DNA from: Muribaculaceae bacterium Zag1
GTDB lineage: Bacteria; Bacteroidota; Bacteroidia; Bacteroidales; Muribaculaceae
Direction: 5' to 3'
Length of the DNA: 64,000 bases
Assembly: GCA_002633115.1 (NCBI GenBank)
Contig: NWBJ01000120.1
Span: 22,696 to 86,695 of the forward strand
This document shows positions 47,301-55,320 of the stretch, piece after piece; within the stretch, counting starts at the first letter, position 1, and each line of letters starts with the position of its first letter. The notes under the pieces were generated by a model that made no database searches, was not told the DNA's origin, and saw nothing but the letters and a program-made list of their open reading frames with translations. The position numbers and the translations under genes were made by a program.

Positions 47301-47843
47301 AATCTTGACTGAGATATAGTTGATTTCGGGATTCTCGAGGGCTTCGAGATAGCTGTAGAAGCGGCGGTCAGCCTCGCGATCGCCAAGCACAACCTCGCCA
47401 AGCAGGTTTACGTTCTGGCCTACCTCTTGGTCCTTGCGGGTCTTGAGGTGCTTGTCGAGAGCTTTCTCTTCGGCATCGAGGCACACAGCGGCGGTATCCT
47501 TGCGCGTGCGCTTCTTTATAATAGGTATAGCGATGTCGGGCACGAGGGGGAGGGAGCCGGTCAGCATGAAGAGGCGGAACAGCATGCGGTCGCGCGAGTT
47601 GAAGAATTTGGGGATGCCATACTCTTTCACCAGCTCTTGAATGCGTTTAGCCAGCTTTTTGTTGTCGCGGATCTGCGATGTCTCGTCGAGCATCTTACAT
47701 AGGAAGATTTTGTCGTCGTGGTTTTGCACCATGTCGGCGTACTTGGCCTGTTCACGGCGTTCAGCATCTGTGAGCTGTGCCTCGCAGGCTTCGTAGAGGG
47801 TCATCACTCGGTCGTGCACCTCTTTTTTGGAGACTATTGCCAT
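44400..47843 (-). CDS. putA: Bifunctional proline dehydrogenase / delta-1-pyrroline-5-carboxylate dehydrogenase
   Basis: An 1147-residue fusion that oxidises proline to glutamate in two steps. The N-terminal FAD-dependent PRODH barrel (about 100-480) shows LVKGCNLDMEN, GMAGHNLYSIAYAY, FCFEMLEGMAN and LLYAPVVKDE. The C-terminal aldehyde dehydrogenase (about 560-1060) has VISPWNFPCAIPLGG, LSAETGGKN and the catalytic C783 in AGQKCSACS. There is no ribbon-helix-helix DNA-binding domain, so unlike E. coli PutA it is not a repressor. It lies alone between strong promoter and terminator signals. The catabolic role is as known for the family. Confidence 0.95.
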   Translation of the reverse strand: MAIVSKKEVHDRVMTLYEACEAQLTDAERREQAKYADMVQNHDDKIFLCKMLDETSQIRDNKKLAKRIQELVKEYGIPKFFNSRDRMLFRLFMLTGSLPLVPDIAIPIIKKRTRKDTAAVCLDAEEKALDKHLKTRKDQEVGQNVNLLGEVVLGDREADRRFYSYLEALENPEINYISVKISGIYAQTHALNYEEAFPELVRRMSMLYQKAIDFPYTDKHGVTKPKFINLDMEEYKDFHMTKKLFFEVLSKPEFKNYEAGIVVQAYLPDAWDFQTELLEFAHKRVKEGGSPIKMRLVKGCNLDMENVVSSLRGWPMPCRDSKVEVDACYMDILDRALLPENAKVLHIGMAGHNLYSIAYAYLLTQKYKTQPEHFCFEMLEGMANHLWRAQKDLGCYVLLYAPVVKDEHFLNAVSYLVRRLDENTGPENFLSYSFNLKPGTDTWRFLSDQFDQAYDLKGKIFNGQKRQMDRNKPYEAWKESWEMKNEPDTDFDLFPNQEWIEKVYEKWMKKPGDKVEKIPVQVGTKTVDTKDVHKYYDRCQNDDVLVCEMCKAGKDQMEKILEIADKDPAGWRKKSLEERHKILTKAANEVAAIRGDLIGCMSAITGKTIVEADVEVSEGVDYARFYTTSVKKFMDLGTVDMKPKGAVLVISPWNFPCAIPLGGVCAALATGNTCILKPATVAAPVAWMFAQAMWKAGVPKDALQVVITDREALKMLTSSPVIKHTILTGGTDTAQNIIRNNPEKPLSAETGGKNVMIITASADRDHAIMNACHSAFGNAGQKCSACSLLLVEESVYNDKQFQEKLIDCATSLKVGSVWNKGNVVGPMITNKNEKLLQAISKLEPGESWLVEPRWIDEKHYILAPTVKWGVKPENFSFRTELFGPMLSVSPVKNLEEAIKLVNSLDYGLTSGIQSLDEKEQHYWRDNIEAGNLYINRGITGAIVNRQPFGGMKLSAFGGGIKAGGPNYVAQFMIVTDKPGAVKDWEKSYRDAYKQEFNTVRDWNKCIGEQNLFRYLPVKTMCLRLFPGDKLDDVKKVVFAAKLVGTKLTISVDPDSPLLSELKKLGVEVKEESLNTFLQDLKKYERLRTIADKVPHAVWQAAADADKYIASLKPMNEGRLELINYIKEQAVSYEYHRYGSMPVVPEEK

Positions 47844-47896
47844 ATGTTTATCAAATGAGATTTAAGTAAATTTTATGTCTCTCTAAAAAATTTCGA

Positions 47897-47928
47897 CAAA
47901 TATACCACCTTTTTGTTAACAAACCAAA
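47897..47928 (-). promoter_or_regulatory. Promoter of the putA-like gene
   Basis: Minus-strand TATATTTG (47897-47904) and TTTG (47925-47928), 20-bp spacer, 54 bp before the ATG at 47843. Confidence 0.7.
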
Positions 47929-48040
47929 TTTTTTTAAAGAAAAACGAAATAATTTTTCAATTTCCAAAAAAGTCGGTTTTTGTTGCCGATTTTTGACAAA
48001 TTTATTAAAATAGGCAAAAATCTCCAATTCTCTTTGTTAG

Positions 48041-49315
48041 CTAAGTTGTTATCTCAATTATTTGCCCCATGTTGGTGGTGAATTGGCGCGACAGGTGTTC
48101 GGTCTTGAGATGCCAGGTCTTGCTGTAGCCCTGCACAGCAGCGCGCACGGCATTGTGGCCGTTGCGCAGATTGACCACATCGATGGCGCGCTGCAGGTTG
48201 AACATTTTCTCGCGGTCGCGAGGGTCGAATAGCGACAGCTGGATTGAATCGTCGCGGCAGATGTTCCAAGCAATCACTCCGGCTTTTTTATATCTGTAAG
48301 CCTCGCTTTTCCAATTGCGGCGAATGGCCTCGACAGCGGCTCCCACGATTTCGGTGAGGCAAGCGGTGGCAGTCGGCAGATGGCAATTGGCATATATGTA
48401 ATCCTGCGGCAAGTCTGGGCGGAAGCGGCTGGTGTAGGCAAACACTGTCAGGGCCTGGCAGGCGGTGCGCTGCTCTCTGAGTTTGCGCGCGCATTGCGAA
48501 GCGAAATTGGCCACGGCCTCCTCCAGGTCGCCAAGGCGATTGATGCCGCTGTCGGGGAAACTGCGGCTGGTGCAGATGCTCTTTTTACGCGGGAGCTCCT
48601 CAGTCGAAATGCAGCTCTCGCCCCTTAGTTCCTTCCAGGTGCGCAGTCCTACTACTGTGAAATTGCGCATCACCCAGTCTGAGGGCTTGAGGGTGAAATC
48701 GTAGGCCGTGTTCACGCCGGCAGCATTGAGTCGCTTGACATAGCGGCGTCCTACGCCCCACACGTCGGCGATGTCGAAAAGCTGCAACGCCTTGAGGCGC
48801 TTCTCATCTGTATCGATCATGCATACGCTCTGGTAGGCCGGATATTTCTTGGCGAATTTGCTGGCAATCTTTGCCAGGGTCTTAGTGGCGGCTATGCCTA
48901 CAGATATAGGTATGCCCGTGCCTTGGCTCACATGCCGAGCCATGCGCCGAGCGTATTCCAAGATTTCCTCGGGGGTGCCCATGCCGGTGAAGTCAAGAAA
49001 AGCCTCGTCGATCGAATAGATGTCGATGCGCGGAGCGTATTTGCTGAGCAGCGACATCACCCGGCGCGACATGTCGCCGTAGAGGGTATAATTAGATGAG
49101 AATACCGCTACGCCTTCGCGCTCGAGTACGTCGCGCACCTGATAGTAGACATCGCCCATCTTGATGCCAAGAGCCTTGCTTTCGTTTGAGCGCGCCACGA
49201 CGCACCCGTCGTTGTTGGAGAGCACAACCACGGGGCGGCTACGCAAGTCGGGACGAAACACGCGCTCGCATGAGCAAAAGAAGTTATTGCAATCGGCAAG
49301 TCCGATGAGATTCAC
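48041..49315 (-). CDS. umuC: Y-family DNA polymerase, UmuC type
   Basis: A translesion polymerase of about 424 residues. The catalytic region is ADCNNFFCSCERVFRP, NNDGCVVARS, YSIDEAFLDF (metal-binding DE) and GIAATKTLAKIASKFAK; WGVGRRYVKRL begins the helix-hairpin-helix thumb, and the C-terminal little finger and UmuC-specific tail follow. An ATG-started frame reaches 49375 but the extra 20 residues come from the CCATCCGGATGG palindrome region, so the GTG at 49315 (VNLIGLADCNNFF) is preferred. No umuD is adjacent. No LexA-type operator was recognised. Confidence 0.9.
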   Translation of the reverse strand: MNLIGLADCNNFFCSCERVFRPDLRSRPVVVLSNNDGCVVARSNESKALGIKMGDVYYQVRDVLEREGVAVFSSNYTLYGDMSRRVMSLLSKYAPRIDIYSIDEAFLDFTGMGTPEEILEYARRMARHVSQGTGIPISVGIAATKTLAKIASKFAKKYPAYQSVCMIDTDEKRLKALQLFDIADVWGVGRRYVKRLNAAGVNTAYDFTLKPSDWVMRNFTVVGLRTWKELRGESCISTEELPRKKSICTSRSFPDSGINRLGDLEEAVANFASQCARKLREQRTACQALTVFAYTSRFRPDLPQDYIYANCHLPTATACLTEIVGAAVEAIRRNWKSEAYRYKKAGVIAWNICRDDSIQLSLFDPRDREKMFNLQRAIDVVNLRNGHNAVRAAVQGYSKTWHLKTEHLSRQFTTNMGQIIEITT

Positions 49316-49350
49316 GGGAAGATTTGGCAAAGGCGCAAAGGCACAAAGAG

Positions 49351-49397
49351 GGCCATCCGGATGGCCGTTATTCACTATTCACTATTCACTATTCACT
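49351..49397. repeat. GGCCATCCGGATGGCC palindrome followed by (ATTCACT)4
   Basis: A 16-bp perfect palindrome (49351-49366) is followed by four exact ATTCACT heptamers (49370-49397), which end at the stop region of the DUF1846 gene. The palindrome core CCATCCGGATGG also occurs at 9626-9637. Confidence 0.75.
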
Positions 49398-50883
49398 ATC
49401 CGTGGTATAGTTTTGAGTATTGGTATACGGCATCGCAGGTGAGGTTGATGCCAAGGCGCCGGAATATGGTCTCGTCTTTTTGCGAGAGGATGACGCTGGC
49501 ATGGGCCTCGCATCCTCTCAGCTGGGGCAGGGCATTGATGGCCTTGCGGGCGTTGATGTCAGTGAGGGCGCATACCGACAGGGCTACGAGCACCTCCTCG
49601 GTGTGTAGGCGCGGATTGGTATGGCCAAGTTTTTCGGTTTCGAGTTCGCAAATCGGCTCGAGAATTATCGGCGAAATCAAGTTGACCGGATTGGGGATGT
49701 CGGCCAGATGCTTTAGAGCGTTGAGCAGGGCAGCCGAAGCGGCGCCGAGCAGCGAACTGGTCTTACCAGTGACGATATATCCGTTGGGGAGTTCGATGGC
49801 AGCAGCCGGTTCGCCAGTGCTTTCGGCGCGTTTTTTGGCAGCGACAGCCACGCGGCGATCCTCAGGCTGGATCTCGGCTTGGCGCATCAGCGATTCAATC
49901 TTGTCGGCTTGTTCGGTCGAGGCACTGCCTTTGCGTATTTGGGTCAAAGTAGAGTAGTAGCGGCGCAAGATCTCCTCATTGGCGGCATGGCGCGTCACCA
50001 TATCATCAACAATGCAATTGCCAGCCATGTTGACGCCCATGTCGGTAGGGGACTTATATGGGCTCTTGCCCAAGATGTGGGCCATCATGGCGTTGAGCAC
50101 GGGAAATATCTCGATGTCGCGGTTGTAGTTGACAGTGGTCTTGCCGTATGCCTCGAGGTGGAACGGGTCGATCATATTGACATCGTTGAGGTCGGCGGTA
50201 GCCGCCTCGTAGGCGAGGTTCACTGGATGCTTGAGTGGCAAATTCCAAATGGGGAAGGTCTCAAACTTGGCATATCCGGCCTTTACGCCACGCTTGTTGT
50301 CATGGTAGATTTGAGATAGGCATGTGGCCATCTTGCCGCTGCCGGGCCCGGGGGCTGTCACCACGACCAAGCTGCGCGAGGTCTCAATGTATTCGTTTTT
50401 GCCATAGCCCTCATCGCTGACGATGCGCGAAATATCGCGGGGATAACCCTCGATGGGGTAGTGGCGGTAAACTTTGAGGCCCAGGTCTTCGAGGCGCTTT
50501 TGGTAAGCCACAGCATTGGCTTGGCCGGTGAATCGGGTCATGACTACGCTGCTCACATACAGTCCGTAGCTGCGGAAAGCGTCGATCAGGCGCAGCACCT
50601 CCATGTCGTAGGTGATGCCCATGTCGCCGCGTATCTTGTTCTTCTCGATGTCGGCAGCGTTGATGGCGATTATCACCTCGGCATCGTCCTTGAGCTGCTC
50701 GAGCATTTTGATTTTGCTGTCGGGCTTGAATCCCGGCAACACGCGCGAGGCGTGGTAGTCGTCAAATAGCTTTCCTCCGAACTCGAGGTATAGCTTTCCT
50801 CCGAACTGTGCGATGCGGCTTTTGATGTGCTGCGACTGGGTGAGGAGATATTTATCGTTGTCAAATCCTATGGCTTGTGTCAT
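49396..50883 (-). CDS. DUF1846 family protein
   Basis: A 495-residue cytoplasmic protein of the DUF1846 family (TQAIGFDNDKYLLTQSQHIK at the start; VVTAPGPGSGKMATCLSQIY with a P-loop-like GPGSGK; HPVNLAYEAATADLNDVNMI). The family is found in firmicutes and Bacteroidetes; its biochemical role is not established. The P-loop-like segment suggests nucleotide binding. Two nearly identical short segments, FGGKLYLEFGGKLF, come from a local 19-bp direct repeat near 50767-50805. It lies upstream of umuC but is separated by the heptamer repeat. Confidence 0.88.
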   Translation of the reverse strand: MTQAIGFDNDKYLLTQSQHIKSRIAQFGGKLYLEFGGKLFDDYHASRVLPGFKPDSKIKMLEQLKDDAEVIIAINAADIEKNKIRGDMGITYDMEVLRLIDAFRSYGLYVSSVVMTRFTGQANAVAYQKRLEDLGLKVYRHYPIEGYPRDISRIVSDEGYGKNEYIETSRSLVVVTAPGPGSGKMATCLSQIYHDNKRGVKAGYAKFETFPIWNLPLKHPVNLAYEAATADLNDVNMIDPFHLEAYGKTTVNYNRDIEIFPVLNAMMAHILGKSPYKSPTDMGVNMAGNCIVDDMVTRHAANEEILRRYYSTLTQIRKGSASTEQADKIESLMRQAEIQPEDRRVAVAAKKRAESTGEPAAAIELPNGYIVTGKTSSLLGAASAALLNALKHLADIPNPVNLISPIILEPICELETEKLGHTNPRLHTEEVLVALSVCALTDINARKAINALPQLRGCEAHASVILSQKDETIFRRLGINLTCDAVYQYSKLYHG

Positions 50884-50925
50884 GATATACGGTTAGATTA
50901 TGGTTGGATGAAATGTTTCCGACTA

Positions 50926-50933
50926 CAAAGTTA
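50926..50933 (-). promoter_or_regulatory. -7 element of the DUF1846 gene
   Basis: TAACTTTG on the minus strand, 43 bp upstream of the ATG at 50883. Confidence 0.5.
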
Positions 50934-51003
50934 CGGCAATTTTTTGAGAAAAATTACGGTTTTTGGCATAAAAGGCGATAAAAATGGAAAAAAGTCGGAT
51001 AAG

Positions 51004-51035
51004 TTTGGTGGATTGTCAAAATATCCTTACCTTTG
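51004..51035 (+). promoter_or_regulatory. Promoter of the 181-residue lipoprotein gene
   Basis: TTTG (51004-51007) and TACCTTTG (51028-51035), 20-bp spacer, 53 bp upstream of the ATG. Confidence 0.65.
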
Positions 51036-51087
51036 TAATTGTCATTAGAGACAACCGTCATTATTAACGAAAAAAATCAACCGCGAT

Positions 51088-51633
51088 ATGAAACTAATCC
51101 GATACGCATGCATGGCTATAGCCTGCTTCTGCGCCGTAGCTATGGGGAGCTGCGGCCACGATGACGATGATACTGTGATTGGGCCCAACTCTTTCGGCTC
51201 GTATGTCATCACGCTCCAGTTTACTCAGACTGGCCTCAACCAGGAGGGCAAGGTAGTGACCTCGGTAGAATATGTAGATTACAAAGGCAACACGGTCAAG
51301 GACAATGTAGTGCCTGACGAGGATGGACTATACACCCTGACCACCCAGGCATATACCAGGGTGCCAGCCAGCTCGACAATTAAGATCAATCAGACATTGA
51401 GCAGCGACTTTGATTACAGCCAAAATTACTATTCTTTTGGCACCACGGTGAGCGCTACTCTTACCTCGTATGACCTGAGCGGCAATATGATGTGGACCCA
51501 GACGGCCCAAGGAGGTTACAACAAGCAATATTGCACTGAGAGTGAAATCAAGTCGATTTTCCCCTTCAACGCCAAATTTCAGTACTCAGTGGATAAATCG
51601 GGCAGTGTCTCGATCGCTTACAGCAAAGAATAA
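51088..51633 (+). CDS. Lipoprotein, unknown function
   Basis: A 181-residue predicted lipoprotein: signal MKLIRYACMAIACFCAVAMG and lipobox GSCG (Cys at 23), then an acidic HDDDD stretch that may favour surface export, since acidic residues after the lipidated Cys act as a surface-export signal in Bacteroidetes. The mature domain is beta-rich with alternating T, Y and S. I do not recognise the family. It is monocistronic, with a clear promoter and terminator. Confidence 0.72.
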   Translation: MKLIRYACMAIACFCAVAMGSCGHDDDDTVIGPNSFGSYVITLQFTQTGLNQEGKVVTSVEYVDYKGNTVKDNVVPDEDGLYTLTTQAYTRVPASSTIKINQTLSSDFDYSQNYYSFGTTVSATLTSYDLSGNMMWTQTAQGGYNKQYCTESEIKSIFPFNAKFQYSVDKSGSVSIAYSKE

Positions 51634-51655
51634 TTCATAATGGATATCTGAGGGA

Positions 51656-51681
51656 GGCACCGCGATTGCGGTGCCTTTTTT
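51656..51681 (+). terminator. Terminator after the lipoprotein gene
   Basis: GGCACCGC (51656-51663) and GCGGTGCC (51668-51675) followed by T residues; it may also serve purU, which ends at 51693 on minus. Confidence 0.85.
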
Positions 51682-51692
51682 CTTGGGCTGAT

Positions 51693-52565
51693 TCAGGTGA
51701 AGATGAAGGTGCGATTATTGTAGGTGAGGATTTTGTGCTCGATGTGCTTTTTGACAGCGCGTGACAGCACGATTTTCTCCAAATCGCGACCCTTGAGAAC
51801 CAAGGTCTCTGGGGTGTCGCGGTGGGTAATGCGCACCACGTCCTGCTCTATGATAGGCCCGGCATCGAGTTCGGTAGTCACATAGTGGCTGGTGGCACCA
51901 ATAATCTTCACTCCTCTCTGCCAAGCCTGATGGTAAGGTTTGGCGCCAATGAATGCCGGGAGGAAGCTGTGGTGGATATTGATGATGCGGTTGGGGTAGG
52001 CCTTGATCATATCCTCGGTGACGATCTGCATATAGCGGGCCAGGACTATAAATGTGATGCCTTCGCGGCGCATCAGATCCATCTCAGCCTCTTCGACTTC
52101 GCGCTTGTTGGAATGGTCTTTTTTGATTGACCATACATAATAGGGGATGCCGAATTGCTCAGCCACATATCTGAGGTCTTCGTGATTGCTAACGATGCAA
52201 GGAATGTCGCAGTCCAATTCGCCGGCCTTATAGCGAGCCAACAGGTCGTAGAGGCAATGGCTCATCTTTGAGACAAACAGTGCCATGCGAGGCTTCTGGT
52301 CTGTAAAGTATAGGTAATAGGTCATGCCGTAGCGCTTGGCATAGAGGGTATCGATATAGTCGTTGATTTTGTCACGGGGTATGGTGAAACCCTCGAGTTC
52401 CCACTCGATACGCATGAAGAATACCCCGTCATGCCTATCGACATATTGGTCCAGATAGACAATGTTGCCTCGATTGTCGGCAATGAAGCGTGTAATCTCT
52501 GTGATAATGCCTTGCTGATCGGGACAATAAAGCAGCAAAATGGCAGTATTTTCTCTCTTTTCCAT
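51693..52565 (-). CDS. purU: Formyltetrahydrofolate deformylase
   Basis: A 290-residue enzyme that hydrolyses 10-formyl-THF to formate and THF, balancing one-carbon and purine pools. An N-terminal ACT domain (about 6-85; LLLYCPDQQGIITEITRFIA) is followed by a formyltransferase-type catalytic domain with SNHEDLRYVAEQFGIPYYV, and NIHHSFLPAFIGAKPY carrying the N-x-H catalytic residues. A further DAGPIIEQDVVRI supplies the catalytic Asp. A promoter lies at 52599-52629. Confidence 0.95.
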   Translation of the reverse strand: MEKRENTAILLLYCPDQQGIITEITRFIADNRGNIVYLDQYVDRHDGVFFMRIEWELEGFTIPRDKINDYIDTLYAKRYGMTYYLYFTDQKPRMALFVSKMSHCLYDLLARYKAGELDCDIPCIVSNHEDLRYVAEQFGIPYYVWSIKKDHSNKREVEEAEMDLMRREGITFIVLARYMQIVTEDMIKAYPNRIINIHHSFLPAFIGAKPYHQAWQRGVKIIGATSHYVTTELDAGPIIEQDVVRITHRDTPETLVLKGRDLEKIVLSRAVKKHIEHKILTYNNRTFIFT

Positions 52566-52598
52566 TTAAATTCCTTAGAAACAAACCTATTTTACCTG

Positions 52599-52629
52599 CA
52601 AAATTACAAAATTTCTCCCAATCCCACAA
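52599..52629 (-). promoter_or_regulatory. purU promoter
   Basis: Minus-strand TAATTTTG (52599-52606) with TTG at 52627-52629, 20-bp spacer. Confidence 0.6.
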
Positions 52630-52916
52630 CAATTAACCCAGCAATCCCCTTCTTCCTACTTCCAGGTTGGGCAAGGCTCAGTACATTTGGCATCTTGAGG
52701 CTTCTCTGCAAGAATTCCTCTTTTTCATCGGCTTATCGTTTCGAGAAAACTTTTTTCCCCTTGTATAAGATCGGAATTATGGAAGATAGCCATTCTCTCG
52801 CACTTCAGAGAAAGTCTGGATGCCTATGGGGTATTTAATAAATTCCATATCGATAACCTAATACAGTCTGATTGTAAAGTTAACGAATTTTTCCAAATCA
52901 TCCGAAGAATAGCACG
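52630..52916. other. Non-coding stretch between purU and the FKBP gene
   Basis: About 290 bp within a 426-bp gene-free gap. I see no convincing coding frame, RNA fold or repeat beyond the flanking promoters; a short ORF in it has no family resemblance. Confidence 0.5.
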
Positions 52917-52922
52917 ATAAAT

Positions 52923-52953
52923 TTTGAGAATAAAGAATTTTGAGTTAACTTTG
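52923..52953 (+). promoter_or_regulatory. FKBP gene promoter, near-copy of the TIR gene promoter
   Basis: TTTG (52923-52926) and TAACTTTG (52946-52953), 19-bp spacer. The 40 bp at 52917-52956 match 55222-55261 at 38 positions. Confidence 0.75.
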
Positions 52954-52991
52954 TGGCCTTAGATAACTCAAGAATATTAGTACTACCAAAC

Positions 52992-53390
52992 ATGAATAAG
53001 CAAGAATACGTCAAAGCAAACAAGCAGTGGTTGGCCGACAAGGCCAAGGAAGATGGAGTCAAGCCTCTGCCTAAAGGCATTTATTATAAAGTGTTGAAAT
53101 CGGGAAATCCCAATGGAAAGCGCCCGACTCCCAGAAGCATAGTTACCGCTCACTACACAGGAAAGACCATCGACGGCAAGACGTTCGACACCAGCATCGG
53201 CGGAGTAGCCTCCGCCTTCAGATTGAGCGACCTTATCGAGGGTTGGATAATCGCCATGCAGCAAATGGTGGTAGGAGACAAATGGGAGATTTACCTCCCA
53301 GCCGAAATGGGTTATGGCAAGTATTCTCAACCAGGCATCCCCGGTGGCTCTACCCTTATATTCGAAATCGAACTGGTGGACATAGCATAA
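52992..53390 (+). CDS. FKBP-type peptidyl-prolyl isomerase
   Basis: A 132-residue cytoplasmic protein. A short helical N-terminus (NKQEYVKANKQWLADKAKED) precedes a single FKBP domain with VTAHYTGKTIDGKTFDTSIG, EGWIIAMQQMVVGDKWEIYL, LGYG-like MGYGKYS and IPGGSTLIFEIEL. It lacks a signal peptide, unlike the Mip-type relatives. The start is the ATG at 52992, since an earlier in-frame TTG is within the -7 region. It is followed by a 15-bp inverted repeat at 53405-53462. Confidence 0.93.
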   Translation: MNKQEYVKANKQWLADKAKEDGVKPLPKGIYYKVLKSGNPNGKRPTPRSIVTAHYTGKTIDGKTFDTSIGGVASAFRLSDLIEGWIIAMQQMVVGDKWEIYLPAEMGYGKYSQPGIPGGSTLIFEIELVDIA

Positions 53391-53404
53391 GAAATCCAAG
53401 AAAA

Positions 53405-53462
53405 GTCTCGAGTTTTGACTTGAGCGAGAAGATTTGTGGCTTTTCAGGTCAAAACTCGAGAC
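53405..53462. repeat. 15-bp perfect inverted repeat between the FKBP and GH43 genes
   Basis: GTCTCGAGTTTTGAC (53405-53419) is the exact complement of 53448-53462, with a 28-nt loop. No T tract follows immediately. It may be a terminator, an mRNA end structure or a regulator site for the GH43 gene. Confidence 0.7.
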
Positions 53463-53498
53463 AATTTCTAATAAAAAATAATACTAAACTCAAATATC

Positions 53499-54476
53499 AT
53501 GAAGAAAATAATCTTTTGTCTCTTAGCGACTATACTTGGTTTTTCCGTCCAAGGGCAGACGGTGCGCCATAATGTGCCATTGGATTCTATCATATTGAGC
53601 GACCCAGCTATATTGGCTGACGAGACCACTGACCTCTATTACATGACGGGGACTGGAGGCAAGCTATGGCATAGCCCCGACTTGAAAGTATGGGAAGGGC
53701 CCTATGATGTGGCCCAACCCGACACTACTTCTTGGATGGGCGCTCATCCAGCGATATGGGCAGCCGAACTCCATAAGTATAAAGGCAAATACTACTATTT
53801 CGCCACATTTACCAATCCTGATATCATCATCGATCATCAAAACAGCGAGGATATACCTCGGCGCGCAAGCCATGTACTGGTGAGTGATAACCCCATGGGC
53901 CCTTATCGACCCGTTGGTCCAGATAATTACCTCCCATCCGATAAGCCAACGCTTGATGGGACTTTCTGGGTCGAGCCTGACGGCACCCCCTATATGGTCT
54001 ATTGCTGGGAATGGCTGCAACAACTCGATGGCACCATCGAGGCTATTCAGTTGCGCCAGGACCTGAGTGGTGCAGTCGGAGAGGCTGAATTGTTATTCCA
54101 CGCAAGTGATGCCCCTTGGAACCACGATGATGCTCGGGGTGTAACATCTACGGGCAAACAGAGTGAAGTAACAGATGGCCCATTTTTATTCCGCACAGAC
54201 ACAGGACGCTTAGGCATGATTTGGACCAGTTGGAAGGGCGATATCTATTGCCAAGGCGTAGCTTACTCTGAGAGTGGAACCATCCACGGGCCATGGCATC
54301 AGCAGGAAGATTTGATTACTCCTTTAAATTTCGGCCACGGCATGCTATTCCAGGACTTTGATGGCCAATGGCGTATGTCTGTCCATAGCCATTCAGATAT
54401 CAACGGCCACTATAGCCGCATCCCTCATATCTTCCCCGCCGACCTCTCAACCGACACCCTCAAAATAGAGTATTAA
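53499..54476 (+). CDS. Secreted glycoside hydrolase family 43
   Basis: A 325-residue five-bladed propeller glycosidase with a signal peptide (MKKIIFCLLATILGFSVQG). The expected acids are D35 in LSDPAIL (base), D in LDGTFWVEPDG (pKa modulator) and E in SEVTDGPFL (acid). GH43 enzymes mainly cleave arabinan, xylan or galactan side chains; the exact substrate is not readable. It is a lone glycosidase, with no SusC/SusD genes nearby, and is probably periplasmic. Confidence 0.92.
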   Translation: MKKIIFCLLATILGFSVQGQTVRHNVPLDSIILSDPAILADETTDLYYMTGTGGKLWHSPDLKVWEGPYDVAQPDTTSWMGAHPAIWAAELHKYKGKYYYFATFTNPDIIIDHQNSEDIPRRASHVLVSDNPMGPYRPVGPDNYLPSDKPTLDGTFWVEPDGTPYMVYCWEWLQQLDGTIEAIQLRQDLSGAVGEAELLFHASDAPWNHDDARGVTSTGKQSEVTDGPFLFRTDTGRLGMIWTSWKGDIYCQGVAYSESGTIHGPWHQQEDLITPLNFGHGMLFQDFDGQWRMSVHSHSDINGHYSRIPHIFPADLSTDTLKIEY

Positions 54477-54517
54477 ATTCATGGAGGACTTTCTTTCCTA
54501 TGATTGTTATCTCTGGT

Positions 54518-55087
54518 TCATTTTGTAAGATGAATTTCAGGAAGTTGGTATCCAGACATAGCTCGAATGACCTTTCCCCTCTCTTCCTTAAGTGAGGATA
54601 ACATTGGCATTATGTCGTCACCCTCAGCATCATGGGTGTAAAAACATACCAAGAGGCCATCTATGTCATTTACCTTCAGAGGTATGCACAGGTATACATT
54701 GAACTCAACCATACTTACCGTGCCTTCTCCCCAGGCACTAATTAGAAAGTCCATCATCCTTGCGTCGCCATTCTCATAGATTTCGCGGTTATATACTGGG
54801 TCTTCGCCTCGGCTCTCAATCCATTTGAGCTTTGAGTTTATGAAATCCTGCGGAGAGATATCGACCGTAAATAACCACACTGAGAACATTTCAGTAAAGT
54901 TCTCCACTGTCTGACCCTCAGGAAAATATTCTTGTGCGTATAAGTGACTTTTAGAATTGTCGCTCCAGCCAAGGGTATAGTTCTGATTATTGAACTCTAA
55001 TGTAAGAGGAAGGCCCAAGTAGTTTTCTTGGGCATCAACAATTAAGGCGTACAAGTATACCAGTACTGTTAAGAGTAGTTTCTTCAT
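54518..55087 (-). CDS. Small secreted protein, unknown function
   Basis: A 189-residue protein with a signal peptide (MKKLLLTVLVYLYALIVDAQ). The mature part is mixed alpha/beta (LTLEFNNQNYTLGWSDN, EMFSVWLFTVD, GTVSMVEFNVYLCIP) and resembles small periplasmic proteins of gut Bacteroidales of unknown role. It runs opposite to the TIR-WG gene, with 233 bp between them that hold the TIR promoter, and ends 41 bp from the GH43 stop. Confidence 0.65.
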   Translation of the reverse strand: MKKLLLTVLVYLYALIVDAQENYLGLPLTLEFNNQNYTLGWSDNSKSHLYAQEYFPEGQTVENFTEMFSVWLFTVDISPQDFINSKLKWIESRGEDPVYNREIYENGDARMMDFLISAWGEGTVSMVEFNVYLCIPLKVNDIDGLLVCFYTHDAEGDDIMPMLSSLKEERGKVIRAMSGYQLPEIHLTK

Positions 55088-55227
55088 GTTGTAAAGTTTA
55101 TCATGGTTAAACTAAATTTTGAAAAGCTAACGTTTATCCATCATTTCTACTAATTCAACCGCAAATATACGTATTTTATCGTATCCCACCAAAAATTCAA
55201 ACAATTTAATTTGTCAATGTAATAAAT

Positions 55228-55258
55228 TTTGAGAATTAAGAATTTTGAGTTAACTTTG
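55228..55258 (+). promoter_or_regulatory. Promoter of the TIR-WG gene
   Basis: TTTG (55228-55231) and TAACTTTG (55251-55258), 19-bp spacer, within the 40 bp shared with the FKBP promoter. The leader to the ATG at 55321 is about 55 nt. Confidence 0.75.
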
Positions 55259-55320
55259 TAGTCTCAAACGATTCCTTCGGGATCGATATAACCTTGAACA
55301 AAAAAGAAGAGACTATTAAT

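Noticed and set aside
49370..49397. Phase-variable coding repeat
   Set aside because: The ATTCACT units are intergenic and do not interrupt a reading frame or a recognised promoter spacer.
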